DNA of 64,000 nucleotides, taken from Deltaproteobacteria bacterium. GTDB taxonomy: Bacteria; Desulfobacterota; DSM-4660; Desulfatiglandales; Desulfatiglandaceae. The notes beneath the pieces are model-generated. The model was not told the origin of the DNA. It worked only from the letters and a program-made list of their open reading frames with translations, and made no database searches. Of the stretch, positions 8,369 to 16,865 are shown piece after piece; within the stretch, counting starts at the first letter, position 1; every line of letters starts with the position of its first letter. Location of the stretch: positions 50,039 to 114,038 of the forward strand of contig JAOZOW010000002.1 in NCBI GenBank assembly GCA_029933075.1. Reading direction: 5' to 3'. Made by a program: the position numbers and the translations under genes.

Positions 8369-8498
8369 GTATATGTGGTAGTCAAAGAATCCCTGATCGT
8401 ATAAACCCGGATACTTTTCCCGGGCGTATATTAAACTCAGGGTCTATATGTGAATTTCGCCCGAAAGTGGACCCTATCAACCAAGCGAGGAGGTAATC

Positions 8499-8726
8499 AT
8501 GGATTTGAAGGAAAGAGTGGAGGACACCCTCAACAAGATCAGGCCCTCTCTCATGGCGGACGGGGGAGATGTCCAGCTTGTGGATGTGGATGAGAACGGC
8601 GTTGTCAAGGTCATGCTGAAGGGGGCCTGCGCCGGTTGCGCCATGTCGCAAATGACTCTTAAAATGGGGATAGAAAAAATATTGAAGCAAAATATCCCGG
8701 AAGTGAGCAGTGTGGAATCGGTATAA
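8499..8726 (+). CDS. NifU C-terminal-domain iron-sulfur scaffold (Nfu-type)
   Basis: A 75-residue protein consisting of only the NifU C-terminal (Nfu) domain. Visible features are the N-terminal helix, MADGGDVQLVDV and the cluster-binding CAGCAMSQ (C-x2-C) loop. Such proteins hold and deliver [4Fe-4S] clusters to apo-enzymes. The ATG has a strong AGGAGG six bases upstream. Length is as expected for the stand-alone form. It lies between the SPL-like radical SAM gene and the hydroxyacyl-CoA dehydrogenase, with about 110-130 bases on each side, so it may have its own promoter. Confidence 0.93.
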   Translation: MDLKERVEDTLNKIRPSLMADGGDVQLVDVDENGVVKVMLKGACAGCAMSQMTLKMGIEKILKQNIPEVSSVESV

Positions 8727-8837
8727 GTTCTTAGGATTCCGTTGAAATGCGGCGGTATTCTCGGGAAGGAGCAAACTGTTACTGCCGTTTTCGCATAATT
8801 CAATGATTAAAATAATCAAAGGAGGGTTAAGGTAACG

Positions 8838-9698
8838 ATGGAGATCAAAACTATTGGTGTGGTGGGCGCCGGGACAATGGGAAACGGAATCGCCCAGGTC
8901 GCGGCACAGATAGGCTGTCAAGTGGTGATGCGGGACATTGAAGATGCCTTTGTCGAGCGAGGCATGAAAAGCATCGACAAATTCCTTTCAAGGAGTGTGG
9001 AGAAAGGCAAGCTCCAGGCGGATGAAAAGGAGGCAATCGTCGGTAGAATTACCGGTACTACGGACATGTCCCGGTTGAAAGATGTGGATTTCGTAATCGA
9101 GGCCGTTATTGAGGATCTGGAGCTCAAGAAAAGCGTGTTCAAGGAGCTGGATGAATTGTGTCGTCCGGAAGTGATCCTTGCCTCAAACACCTCTTCCATG
9201 TCACTGACTGAAATAGCCGCTGCAACAAATCGCCCTGACAAAGTAGTGGGCATGCATTTTTTCAATCCGGTCCCCCTGATGAGATTGGTTGAAGTGATTC
9301 GCGGCTTCTCCACCAGCGATGATACGGTCGCCGTTACCACGGAGCTGGCAAAAAAAATGGGCAAAATCACGGTTGAGGTCAAAAAAGACTCTCCCGGGTT
9401 TATTGTGAACCGGATCATGATTCCCCACATGATAGAGGCCATAAAGATCGTTGAGGAAGGGATCGCGAGCATTGAAGATGTGGACACGGCCGTCAAAAAC
9501 GGCCTCAATTATCCCATGGGTCCCTTTGAGTTAATGGATCTCACCGGGATCGATATCTGCTATTACGTGGCGGAGTATTTTTATAAAGAGCTTAACAAGG
9601 AATCCAAGTGGGTCTCTCCCAACCTCCTGAAAACCATGATTCGCGCCGGAAAGCTGGGGAGAAAGACCGGGGCAGGGTGGTACGATTACAGCAAGTAG
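8838..9698 (+). CDS. hbd: 3-hydroxybutyryl-CoA dehydrogenase
   Basis: A 286-residue NAD(P)-dependent 3-hydroxyacyl-CoA dehydrogenase. The Rossmann motif GAGTMGNGIAQ is at residue 9, the catalytic region reads GMHFFNPVPLM (His) with the preceding ASNTSSMS, the C-terminal helical domain contains PGFIVNRI, and NYPMGPFEL and GRKTGAGWYDY close the protein. Length and motifs match short-chain (butyryl-level) Hbd enzymes. The reaction is (S)-3-hydroxybutyryl-CoA plus NAD to acetoacetyl-CoA plus NADH. This step is missing from the acyl-CoA oxidation cluster at 39677-49566, so the two loci probably serve one pathway. The gene is followed 20 bases later by a strong terminator. Confidence 0.94.
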   Translation: MEIKTIGVVGAGTMGNGIAQVAAQIGCQVVMRDIEDAFVERGMKSIDKFLSRSVEKGKLQADEKEAIVGRITGTTDMSRLKDVDFVIEAVIEDLELKKSVFKELDELCRPEVILASNTSSMSLTEIAAATNRPDKVVGMHFFNPVPLMRLVEVIRGFSTSDDTVAVTTELAKKMGKITVEVKKDSPGFIVNRIMIPHMIEAIKIVEEGIASIEDVDTAVKNGLNYPMGPFELMDLTGIDICYYVAEYFYKELNKESKWVSPNLLKTMIRAGKLGRKTGAGWYDYSK

Positions 9699-9717
9699 TA
9701 ATAAGGTGACCAAAAAA

Positions 9718-9753
9718 GAAGTCAGCCCTCAGTTGGGGGCTGGCTTCTTTTTT
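9718..9753. terminator. Bidirectional intrinsic terminator
   Basis: The inverted repeat GAAGTCAGCCC / GGGCTGGCTTC has a short loop and only one G-T pair. It is flanked by six A before and six T after, so it ends transcription on both strands: hbd on plus, and the small bS22-like gene on minus. Confidence 0.92.
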
Positions 9754-9778
9754 GGCTCTTCAGAGCTTATGGAGGTTG

Positions 9779-9868
9779 CTACTTGTTCTTGTGTCTCATT
9801 CTCTTCCTCAGCTTCCGGTATTTATGTTTCCTGATCTTTTTCCGGCGTTTCTTCACAACACTGCTCAT
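9779..9868 (-). CDS. AURKAIP1/COX24-domain protein, bS22-like ribosomal protein (29 aa)
   Basis: A 29-residue, extremely basic protein: MSSVVKKRRKKIRKHKYRK, then a short Leu/Arg/Lys tail ending in a TAG at 9779-9781. It is below most gene-calling thresholds. Three things make it credible: a perfect AAGGAGG nine bases before the ATG, a candidate promoter with a perfect TTGACA at 9923-9928, and a strong terminator just downstream. The composition matches the AURKAIP1/COX24 family, whose members include the mitochondrial ribosomal protein mS38 and the mycobacterial small-subunit protein bS22. The expected role is as an rRNA-binding small-subunit protein near the decoding region. The assignment rests on pattern memory of the family, without alignment. 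Confidence 0.85.
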   Translation of the reverse strand: MSSVVKKRRKKIRKHKYRKLRKRMRHKNK

Positions 9869-9898
9869 TCAATTAAACCTCCTTGGAAATGCGCCAAT

Positions 9899-9928
9899 TT
9901 ACTACTACTTTCCGACCTTAAATGTCAA
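9899..9928 (-). promoter_or_regulatory. Candidate promoter of the bS22-like gene
   Basis: On the minus strand there is TTGACA (9923-9928), an 18-base spacer, then TAGTAA. The -35 box is perfect and the -10 box weak. It ends about 30 bases before the Shine-Dalgarno of the 29-codon gene, and the region is locally AT-rich. Confidence 0.45.
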
Positions 9929-9975
9929 CAAGTAATTTTTTGATAATTAAGTTGACATAATATATATTATCAGAC

Positions 9976-10863
9976 CTAATGGCTTCCGCCTGCCTCCGCC
10001 TCTTTCCGCTTCCCTTTGAATCTATAGAGCCTCTCATCCGCCTTTGCCACAAGTTCCTCGGGCTCCGTCATCCCGTTTACGAAGCTGGCAAACCCGGCGC
10101 TGGCGGTTATGCCGCACTCGTTTTCAATGGCCCTCTCGATGCGTTTCCCTATCCCTCGGCCTATCTCCATATCCGCATCAATAAGTATAATGGCGAACTC
10201 ATCTCCCCCGTACCTGTATCCGGAATCCACACCGTCACGTATGCTGGAAAGGATTATCTTTCCGATCTTCCTCAAGAGCTCATCCCCAGCAACGTGCCCG
10301 TGGGTATCATTGAATTCCTTGAAATTGTCGAGGTCCAGTAAAATGAGGGCGAGCGGATGATTCTGTCGCTCAGCGCGCCTCATCTCCTCCTTGAGGCGCG
10401 CATAGAACTGTCGCTGGTTATAGAGGCCGGTAAGGGCGTCAGTGATGGAGAGTCTACTCAGCTCCTCCTTGACGTTTCTTTCAATGATGGCCCTTTTCAG
10501 TTTGGCCTCAAGTTCTTCAATATTGAAAGGCTTGTTCACAAAGTCAGTGGCCCCGGCGTTTATGACATCGATATACCTGTATTTTTTGGTGTAACCTGTC
10601 ATGGCAATACTGCAAAGCTCCGGGTATTCGTTCTTGACCCGGGCGATCAATTCAAGCCCATCCATTTTCGGCATATTGATGTCGGTGAGAAGAAAGGTAT
10701 ACTTATCATTTTTGAGCAGCTCCAGGGCCTCCTCCGCGCTGCCTGCCCCCCGGGCCCTGAAGCCTAAGGTCTGGAGCATCCGGACCACGGGCTCCCTTAC
10801 ACTTTCCTCATCGTCCACCACAAGGACATTTTCATTGCTATACTGACAATCTTGGTTTGCCAT
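9976..10863 (-). CDS. Response regulator with GGDEF diguanylate cyclase output
   Basis: A 295-residue protein. Residues about 13-125 form a receiver domain: acidic pocket VDDEE, phospho-acceptor Asp in LLTDINMPKMDG, the switch Thr in AMTGYT and the invariant Lys in FVNKPF. Residues about 140-285 form a GGDEF domain with the intact active site YRYGGDEF and the DLDNFKEFND metal/GTP segment, so it should make cyclic di-GMP from GTP when phosphorylated. The usual inhibitory RxxD five residues before GGDEF is not present (DGVD occupies the place), so product inhibition may be absent. No histidine kinase is adjacent. It follows miaB by about 40 bases and may be read through from that operon. Confidence 0.93.
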   Translation of the reverse strand: MANQDCQYSNENVLVVDDEESVREPVVRMLQTLGFRARGAGSAEEALELLKNDKYTFLLTDINMPKMDGLELIARVKNEYPELCSIAMTGYTKKYRYIDVINAGATDFVNKPFNIEELEAKLKRAIIERNVKEELSRLSITDALTGLYNQRQFYARLKEEMRRAERQNHPLALILLDLDNFKEFNDTHGHVAGDELLRKIGKIILSSIRDGVDSGYRYGGDEFAIILIDADMEIGRGIGKRIERAIENECGITASAGFASFVNGMTEPEELVAKADERLYRFKGKRKEAEAGGSH

Positions 10864-10903
10864 GCCTCAAAACACTTATCTGTGAAACGCTTATATGCTG
10901 TCC

Positions 10904-12232
10904 CTATTCCGCCATAAGACACTCGCCCCGGAGGGAGTTCAACAGCCCATCTTTAATTTTTACTTTAATTAAACCACCTATAGGGTTATATTTGCAAGTA
11001 AAATTAACTATTTTATTTGTATCGGTCCGCCCCGTATACTGGGAACCCCGCCTGCTCACGCCCTCCACGAGGACCATAACCTTCTTGCCTTCCAGGTTCC
11101 GGTTTTTCTGCAAGGTGATGCTTCTCTGGATGGACTGGAGGGTGGCGAGACGCCTCGACTTTTCCTTCTCCTCCACCTTTGGCTGCATCTTTTCCGCTAA
11201 TGTACCCCGTCTGTCGGAATATTTGAAGGAGAAAAGTGCATCAAATTCGACCTTTTTGATCAAATCAAGGGTCATTTCAAAGTCGTATTCGGTTTCGCCC
11301 GGAAATCCTACCATTACATCGCTACTGATGGCAATATCCGGCCTTACCTCCCTTAAGCTCGAAATCAACTCCAGGTATCTCTCTCTGGTATATCCTCTCC
11401 TCATCCTTCTTAGGACCGAATTGGATCCCGCCTGGAAAGGCAAATGAATGTGAGGGCAGAGAGCTTCTATTTGGTCGAAGCAGGAAATGAGGTCTTTTGA
11501 GAGGTCTTTGGGATGGGAAGTGGTAAAACGCAATCTCCAGAGCTCCTTGATGCGTCCTACCTCACGCAGGAGCATAGGGAAATCCCATACTTCCCCTCCC
11601 TCTCCCTTCCACATATAGGAATTCACATTCTGTCCGAGGAGCGTGATGTCCCTGACGCCCTCCGAGACCAGCAATTCGGCTTCGGCAATGATTGAACGGG
11701 GTGGCTTGGAGACCTCCCTGCCCCTCACAAAAGGAACGATGCAATAACTGCAAAAATTGTCGCACCCTTCCATTATGGAGATATAACCGGTGAACCTTCC
11801 AGTGAAATAACCCCTGCATGGCTCAGGAATGGGTGGCGATTCATCGAGATTGATTGCAACGACTTTTTTACCCCTTTCCTCAATCTCGGCCAGGCAGTCA
11901 CGGACCCTGCCCACCTCGCGAGGCCCCATGACCAGGTCCAGTTCCGGGAATCTTTCAATGAGGCCCGAACCGCCTTGTTGTGCCACACACCCCACTAAGC
12001 CGAGGATGAGTCCCGGCTTCCTCTTTTTGATATCAATCATCCGCCCCAGAAGGCTCAGGGCCTTCTGCTCCGGCTTTGCCCTTACGCTACAGGTATTGAT
12101 CAAGATCAGATCCGCATCCCCGGGCTCTTTCACCGGCAAAAATCCATCGTTGATAAGGGATTGGGCCAGAAGATCGGAATCGTATTCATTCATCTGGCAT
12201 CCCATGGTGACTATATGAAATTTCTTGGCCAA
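10904..12232 (-). CDS. miaB: tRNA-2-methylthio-N6-dimethylallyladenosine synthase
   Basis: A 442-residue methylthiotransferase. The N-terminal UPF0004 domain starts FHIVTMGCQMNEYDSD and supplies three cysteines for the auxiliary cluster; the radical SAM motif is GCDNFCSYCIVP (C-x3-C-x2-C); the TRAM domain closes the protein. It adds a methylthio group to i6A37 in tRNAs that read UNN codons. The GCQMNEYDSD start and overall length match MiaB rather than RimO or MtaB. It is preceded by the DUF4911 gene (40 bases) and NAD kinase in a minus-strand run. The last 20 codons are AT-rich compared with the rest of the gene, but the reading frame and TRAM pattern are intact. Confidence 0.96.
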   Translation of the reverse strand: MAKKFHIVTMGCQMNEYDSDLLAQSLINDGFLPVKEPGDADLILINTCSVRAKPEQKALSLLGRMIDIKKRKPGLILGLVGCVAQQGGSGLIERFPELDLVMGPREVGRVRDCLAEIEERGKKVVAINLDESPPIPEPCRGYFTGRFTGYISIMEGCDNFCSYCIVPFVRGREVSKPPRSIIAEAELLVSEGVRDITLLGQNVNSYMWKGEGGEVWDFPMLLREVGRIKELWRLRFTTSHPKDLSKDLISCFDQIEALCPHIHLPFQAGSNSVLRRMRRGYTRERYLELISSLREVRPDIAISSDVMVGFPGETEYDFEMTLDLIKKVEFDALFSFKYSDRRGTLAEKMQPKVEEKEKSRRLATLQSIQRSITLQKNRNLEGKKVMVLVEGVSRRGSQYTGRTDTNKIVNFTCKYNPIGGLIKVKIKDGLLNSLRGECLMAE

Positions 12233-12272
12233 TAAAAGACACCCTTTGTAGTTCCTGAAGAATAAATTTTCC

Positions 12273-12488
12273 CTACAACTCCTCTATGGTAAGCCCCTCT
12301 TTCTTTCTCAGGGAATCCAGCAGCTTTGATATCAGCGCCTCGCATCCGGGGGCGATCTGTATCTCTATACACGCTTGCTGTGGATCAATGGTCCGCACTA
12401 CAGCCATCCCATCGTAAGATTCGATGGTATATCTGAGATAGTTGATCTCTTTTCGCTCCACCCTGAAACGACGTTTAATTGTCTCCAT
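12273..12488 (-). CDS. DUF4911 domain protein
   Basis: A 71-residue protein resembling the DUF4911 family, small proteins common in deltaproteobacteria and often placed between NAD kinase and tRNA-modification genes. The visible core is YLRYTIESYDGMAVVRT followed by a C-terminal helix. It overlaps the 3' end of the NAD kinase gene by 14 bases and precedes miaB, so it belongs to the same transcript. No catalytic motif, cysteine pair or membrane segment that would suggest a reaction can be seen. Function unknown. Confidence 0.8.
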   Translation of the reverse strand: METIKRRFRVERKEINYLRYTIESYDGMAVVRTIDPQQACIEIQIAPGCEALISKLLDSLRKKEGLTIEEL

Positions 12489-13362
12489 GCTTGTTTTGGG
12501 TAACGCCGCCCCACATCAGCTTGGTCCGGAGCACCCTGAAATAGCTGTGGTCCGGGGGCCTCAGAAGCCTGATTTTTTCATCAGACTTGTAGAGAAAGAC
12601 CCTATCCCCGTAATGAAGAGCGAATCCAACCTGCCCGTCGAAGGTCAAAATCACGGGTTCTTCGCTTTCCTTTCGCATGTTCAACTGAATCCTGGCGGTG
12701 TCCGGAATGATGATGGGCCGATTCGACAAGGTAAAAGGGCAGATGGGCGTGAGAATAAAGGCTTCCATTGTGGGATAAAGTATGGGTCCGCCTGCGGAGA
12801 GATTATATGCGGTCGAACCGGTAGGGGTGGAGATGATCAGACCATCAGCTCTGAAGGTGGTCAGGAATTCGTCATTAATGCTTACATCCAAATCAATTAT
12901 TCTCGCAAGGGTCCCTTTGTTTATCACCACGTCATTGAGAACCTGAAAACGACAGACCTCCTCCCCTTCCCTCAGCACCTGGGCCTCTATCATTACGAGG
13001 CTCTCCACCTCGAGGCCATCCTCGATCATCATCTCTATGGCCGGATAAAGACGGTCTAAAGGGATACCTGTGAGGAATCCCAGACCGCCCAGATTTACCC
13101 CCAAGATGGGCACACCATATCGGCCGATCCTGCGGGCGGCTCCCAGCAGTGTCCCATCCCCCCCCAGGACAACCAGCCAGTCGACGGTCTTAGGGATGAT
13201 CGGAGATTCTTCGCAGCACCCGTTGAGAGACTCCTTTTGTTCCATCTCCTCTGTGAATACTTCAATCCCTTTCTCCCTGAGCCAGAGCTCAAGCCTTTCC
13301 GCCTCCTTCCGGGCCGGTACATGGCGGTGTTTGTAAATAATCCCAACGGTGGCGTTTGACAT
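12475..13362 (-). CDS. nadK: NAD kinase
   Basis: A 295-residue ATP-NAD kinase making NADP. The signature VVLGGDGTLLGAAR is near residue 65, followed by GVNLGGLGFLT, the DGLIISTPTGSTAYNLSAGGP block and PICPFTLSNRP, all in family order. It starts with MSNATVGIIYK, the usual first beta strand. It overlaps the DUF4911 gene by 14 bases and lies 16 bases downstream of the adenine deaminase gene. Confidence 0.96.
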   Translation of the reverse strand: MSNATVGIIYKHRHVPARKEAERLELWLREKGIEVFTEEMEQKESLNGCCEESPIIPKTVDWLVVLGGDGTLLGAARRIGRYGVPILGVNLGGLGFLTGIPLDRLYPAIEMMIEDGLEVESLVMIEAQVLREGEEVCRFQVLNDVVINKGTLARIIDLDVSINDEFLTTFRADGLIISTPTGSTAYNLSAGGPILYPTMEAFILTPICPFTLSNRPIIIPDTARIQLNMRKESEEPVILTFDGQVGFALHYGDRVFLYKSDEKIRLLRPPDHSYFRVLRTKLMWGGVTQNKHGDN

Positions 13363-13378
13363 GAAAACAGGCCTCCTG

Positions 13379-15112
13379 TTAGCTCCCGGAAAAGATGGGG
13401 ACCAGTGTGAACCGGTTCACATCCACCAGACCCCTGTCCGTCAGCTTCAGTTCCGGAATCACGGGCAATGCAAGAAAAGAAAGTGCCATGAAAGGCTCAT
13501 TAATGGCACAGCCAAGTTCATTGGCAGCGGACTTTTTTGTGGCCTCCAACTGGCGGACAAGGATATCCGGAGGCTCCCTGGACATCAATCCTGCAATTTG
13601 AAGGGGGGTGGTTGCCAGTGCCTTGTCTCCGATCACTACTGCCAGCCCGCCTCCCATGAGCCGCACCTCTTCCACGGCCCTGAAGATTTCTTGATCGCTT
13701 ACCCCAACCGCGATGACATTGTGGGAGTCATGGGCCACGGAAGAAGCCAATGCCCCTCGTTTAAGTCCGAATCCCCTTACCAATCCCAGACCGCAACGGC
13801 CGCTGGCGTGGTGTCTCTCCACAACGGCCAACTTTAATATATCGCATTGGACCTGGGATGTCACATTTCCATGATCAGAGGGTACCTTTTCCACACAGGC
13901 CTTTGTAATAATCTGTCCCGGAATGAGTTCGATAATCCTGGCCTTGCCACCCCCGTGGGGTATTCGAAAGTCCTCCGGGCTCATCGGCGCCATATTCAAA
14001 GGCCTGGAAGAGGCATAGCGCAAATCCTTCGCCGGCCGGGGAAGATCGACCAATTGCCCGTCTTCCACCACAAGGCGCCCATCTTTGTATACCGATACCA
14101 CCTGGAAATCTTTGAGATCTTCCACAACTGTAAGGTCCGCCCGATAACCTGGTGCAACAGCACCCCTGTCATTGAGGCCGTAATGTTCTGCCGGGTTGAT
14201 GCTCACCTGTCGTATGGCCGAGATGGGGTCAAGCCCCAGTGCCACCGATTTCCGGAGGAGAAAGTCCAGATGGCCATGCCTCGCGATATCCTCGGCATGG
14301 AGGTCATCGGACACAAAGCAGGTACGGCGGCGCCCTCCTTGCATCACAAGGGGAAGGAGGTCTTCGAGGTTCTTTGCGCTGCTCCCCTCACGGATCATCA
14401 CCATCATGCCGCACTTGAGCTTTTCAAGGGCTTCTTCCAGCCTCGTGGCCTCATGGTCCGAACGAATACCTGCCGATACGTATGCCTGGAGCTCCCGGCC
14501 CCTGAGGGAGGGGCAGTGCCCGTCTATAGCCTTCCCTCTGAAAAGGAGTATCTTTTCGAGTACCTCATCTTCCGTCTCAAGGACCCCGGGGAAATTCATC
14601 ATCTCCGCCAGGCCCAGCACCCTGGGATGCTCCAGGAGCTCCTGCAACTCCCTTGGACCGATCTTCCCCCCAGCCGTTTCCAGGTTGGTGGCTGGAACGC
14701 AGGATGGCGCCATCACGAATACATCAAAGGGGATCCCCTCGCTCTGTTCCAGCATGAACCGCACCCCCTCCAGACCCATCACATTGGCAATCTCGTGGGG
14801 ATCGGCAACAATGGTCGTAGTGCCATGGACCAGGAGCGCTCCGGCAAGCATTGGAGGCGCAAGCATGCTGCTCTCCATATGGATATGGGCATCCATTAGG
14901 CCCGGCAGGATCCATTTCCCCCGGAGATCGACCTCCCTTCTCCCCCGGTATCCGGCGCCAACGCCCACTATATGGCCCTCATGGATCGCAACATCATCCT
15001 GCTCGATCCTGCCTGTAAACAGATCAACCACCATGCCCCCTTTCAGGACCAGATCGGGCAGTATCTTCCCTCTTGCAGCGAGAATCCTCTGTTTCAGTCT
15101 TTCTTTTTCCAT
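13379..15112 (-). CDS. ade: Adenine deaminase
   Basis: A 577-residue metal-dependent amidohydrolase converting adenine to hypoxanthine and ammonia. Visible features: DLVLKGGMVVDLFTG, the metal-binding MDAHIHMESSML, HGTTTIVADPHEIANV, the DGHCPSL strand and, near the C-terminus, HDSHNVIAVGVSD. Together these mark bacterial AdeC rather than other amidohydrolases. I chose the ATG at 15112 (MEKERLKQ); an in-frame GTG at 15187 would add 25 residues with no family counterpart. The nearby purine nucleoside phosphorylase and MTA/SAH deaminase suggest that this genome region holds much of the purine salvage route. Confidence 0.94.
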   Translation of the reverse strand: MEKERLKQRILAARGKILPDLVLKGGMVVDLFTGRIEQDDVAIHEGHIVGVGAGYRGRREVDLRGKWILPGLMDAHIHMESSMLAPPMLAGALLVHGTTTIVADPHEIANVMGLEGVRFMLEQSEGIPFDVFVMAPSCVPATNLETAGGKIGPRELQELLEHPRVLGLAEMMNFPGVLETEDEVLEKILLFRGKAIDGHCPSLRGRELQAYVSAGIRSDHEATRLEEALEKLKCGMMVMIREGSSAKNLEDLLPLVMQGGRRRTCFVSDDLHAEDIARHGHLDFLLRKSVALGLDPISAIRQVSINPAEHYGLNDRGAVAPGYRADLTVVEDLKDFQVVSVYKDGRLVVEDGQLVDLPRPAKDLRYASSRPLNMAPMSPEDFRIPHGGGKARIIELIPGQIITKACVEKVPSDHGNVTSQVQCDILKLAVVERHHASGRCGLGLVRGFGLKRGALASSVAHDSHNVIAVGVSDQEIFRAVEEVRLMGGGLAVVIGDKALATTPLQIAGLMSREPPDILVRQLEATKKSAANELGCAINEPFMALSFLALPVIPELKLTDRGLVDVNRFTLVPIFSGS

Positions 15113-15213
15113 TGCAGGATTTTGACGCTCAGTCTTGTCGGACCTCAAAGGACACGCTATAGAGTGCGTGGGACGGGAAACTCCCACGGGCGATCATGTT
15201 TGGTTTCCGGATC

Positions 15214-15816
15214 TCACTTGGAATTCATGTCGATTACATACCACTGCTCAGTAATGTCCGATGTGGTATCAACAAGAAGATGAAGGATTCTGAGCTCCGG
15301 ATAGCTCGCCTTAAGGTCGTCGAGGTCAACCGGTTCGAACTTTTTCACATTATTCATATAGGCCTGCTCTGTAAGGGCATTGGATTCATAGTTTTCCTTT
15401 GTTCTCTCAGAAATCCTACGCAAAGACACTTCCTTGGGGCACTGAGTCTGCTGGATGACAAGGGGCATGCCGTGTGCAGCCGCCACGCTCGCCGCCCGCC
15501 TCCTCAAGGCCTGTGTCACGAAAGTGGCATCAAGGACGACCCCCTTCCCCCTGCCTGCCAGTTCGTGGGCGAGCCTGAACATCTCATCATATACGAGGGT
15601 CCTTTTGTTCATGTTCGATGCCACCTTTTCATCGAAGATGTCCTCATCTTTCAGCACCTCCAGTCGAATCATATCGGTTCGCAGGATAGTGTATCCCTTG
15701 AGAGGTGCGATCACCTCCGTGGTCTCTGTCTTGTAGGAGGCTGGAAGCCCGCACGCAATGAGAATCGCCTTTGGGTCCAGCTCCTTCTTCATGAAATCCA
15801 TAAAGCGCTCTTTCAT
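15214..15816 (-). CDS. P-loop ATPase/kinase (COG0645-like half of a split phosphotransferase)
   Basis: A 200-residue protein with a P-loop kinase fold: IACGLPASYKTETT is a degenerate Walker A (GxPxSxKTE rather than GxxGxGKS/T), VVLDATF is a Walker B-like strand, and a Lys/Arg-rich lid follows (SLRRISERTK). In many bacteria this domain is the C-terminal half of a bifunctional protein whose N-terminal half is an aminoglycoside-phosphotransferase-like kinase; here the second half is the next gene upstream (15850-16857), 33 bases away. The ATG at 15816 has GGGGAGG nine bases upstream. The small molecule or protein phosphorylated is unknown. The altered P-loop leaves activity in doubt. Confidence 0.8.
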   Translation of the reverse strand: MKERFMDFMKKELDPKAILIACGLPASYKTETTEVIAPLKGYTILRTDMIRLEVLKDEDIFDEKVASNMNKRTLVYDEMFRLAHELAGRGKGVVLDATFVTQALRRRAASVAAAHGMPLVIQQTQCPKEVSLRRISERTKENYESNALTEQAYMNNVKKFEPVDLDDLKASYPELRILHLLVDTTSDITEQWYVIDMNSK

Positions 15817-15849
15817 GATACCGAACCTCCCCTACAAACCCTTCGCTCC

Positions 15850-16857
15850 TTATGCTTCCGCCGTGTAGGCATAGGCGAGCTGGAAATATTTTCTGGCCCT
15901 CTCCAGGGCCTGATCTCTTTCTGCGACCGAGATCCCCTCATCGTCCATCTGGAAGCTGTTCACCTTACCCCTGACGAATGCCCTGTAGACCTTGTAGAAG
16001 GTAAGAAGGGGATCCAATTCTTTTTCGCCGGCCATCTCCTCGTATGCTTCCCACAGGACTTTGGCATGATCATATCCCCCATGATATTCAAGATCCATCA
16101 GAAGGAAGGCTATATCCGCCACGGTGTCGCCGTAACGAAAGCGGTCATTGAATTCAATACAGTCGATGATGGACAGCTGCTCGGTGAAGCACACATGTTC
16201 CATGTGCAGATCGCCATGGCAATCCCTGATCTTGCCCTGGGAGATACGTTCCCGGAAAAGCGCGCCCATTTCACGGTAAAATTGATCGGTCCACCTCCTG
16301 ATAGCAACAAACCGGTCTCTGGGAATACTGATGTCACAGTAACGCTCCACCTGTTCGAAATTCTCATCGGTATTGACCCTGAATCGCTCGGGTTTCCCAT
16401 AGCTTTCTATCTCATGGGTCCTCAGGGCATTGAGGTGAAACCTGGCCAGCACTTCAGCCGTCCGTCTCAGATGGGAGCGGGTCAACCCTCCCTTCACGAA
16501 TATGGTCTTCATCAGCTTGTCTTCAGGGATCCTCTTCATCTTGACTGCATATTCGACGGTCTCACCCGGCCCTCCCCCGAGGTAAAAGCGTCCGCCATCA
16601 AAGGTAACGGGCAGCACGTCAAGATAGATGCCCTTGGAGAGTCGCCTGTTCAGTTTGAGTTCCTGATAACAATAATACCGCCTTTTCTCCAGTGTTGAAA
16701 AGTCAAGAAAACCGAAATTGACCGGCTTCTTGATCTTATACACAAATGCATCTGCCACAAAAACAATGGATATGTGAGTTTGAACGACGGAAACCTTTTC
16801 CGTTGTGTCGGGAAGTGCGGCAGGGTCAGACAAGGCTTCGATCATGGAGGTCATCAT
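15850..16857 (-). CDS. Aminoglycoside-phosphotransferase-fold kinase (COG2187-like)
   Basis: A 335-residue protein with the APH/choline-kinase fold: an N-lobe ATP-binding stretch ending in VYKIKKPVNFGFLDFST, the catalytic loop CHGDLHMEHV (HGDxH, the Brenner-type motif) near residue 220, then IDCIEFNDRF with the metal-binding Asp. It matches the N-terminal half of the widespread bifunctional APH/P-loop proteins. It starts 8 bases after the PHP phosphoesterase gene and ends 33 bases before the P-loop half. Natural substrates of this family are unknown; antibiotic resistance should not be assumed. Confidence 0.85.
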   Translation of the reverse strand: MMTSMIEALSDPAALPDTTEKVSVVQTHISIVFVADAFVYKIKKPVNFGFLDFSTLEKRRYYCYQELKLNRRLSKGIYLDVLPVTFDGGRFYLGGGPGETVEYAVKMKRIPEDKLMKTIFVKGGLTRSHLRRTAEVLARFHLNALRTHEIESYGKPERFRVNTDENFEQVERYCDISIPRDRFVAIRRWTDQFYREMGALFRERISQGKIRDCHGDLHMEHVCFTEQLSIIDCIEFNDRFRYGDTVADIAFLLMDLEYHGGYDHAKVLWEAYEEMAGEKELDPLLTFYKVYRAFVRGKVNSFQMDDEGISVAERDQALERARKYFQLAYAYTAEA

Positions 16858-16865
16858 GTCTGATC

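Noticed and set aside
8369-8498. Promoter-like TATAAA near 8400 before the NifU-like gene
   Set aside because: No -35 hexamer at acceptable spacing was found, so it is not listed as a promoter.
15196-16698. A 500-codon plus-strand frame opposite the split kinase pair
   Set aside because: Shadow of two well-supported genes on the minus strand; no start signal.
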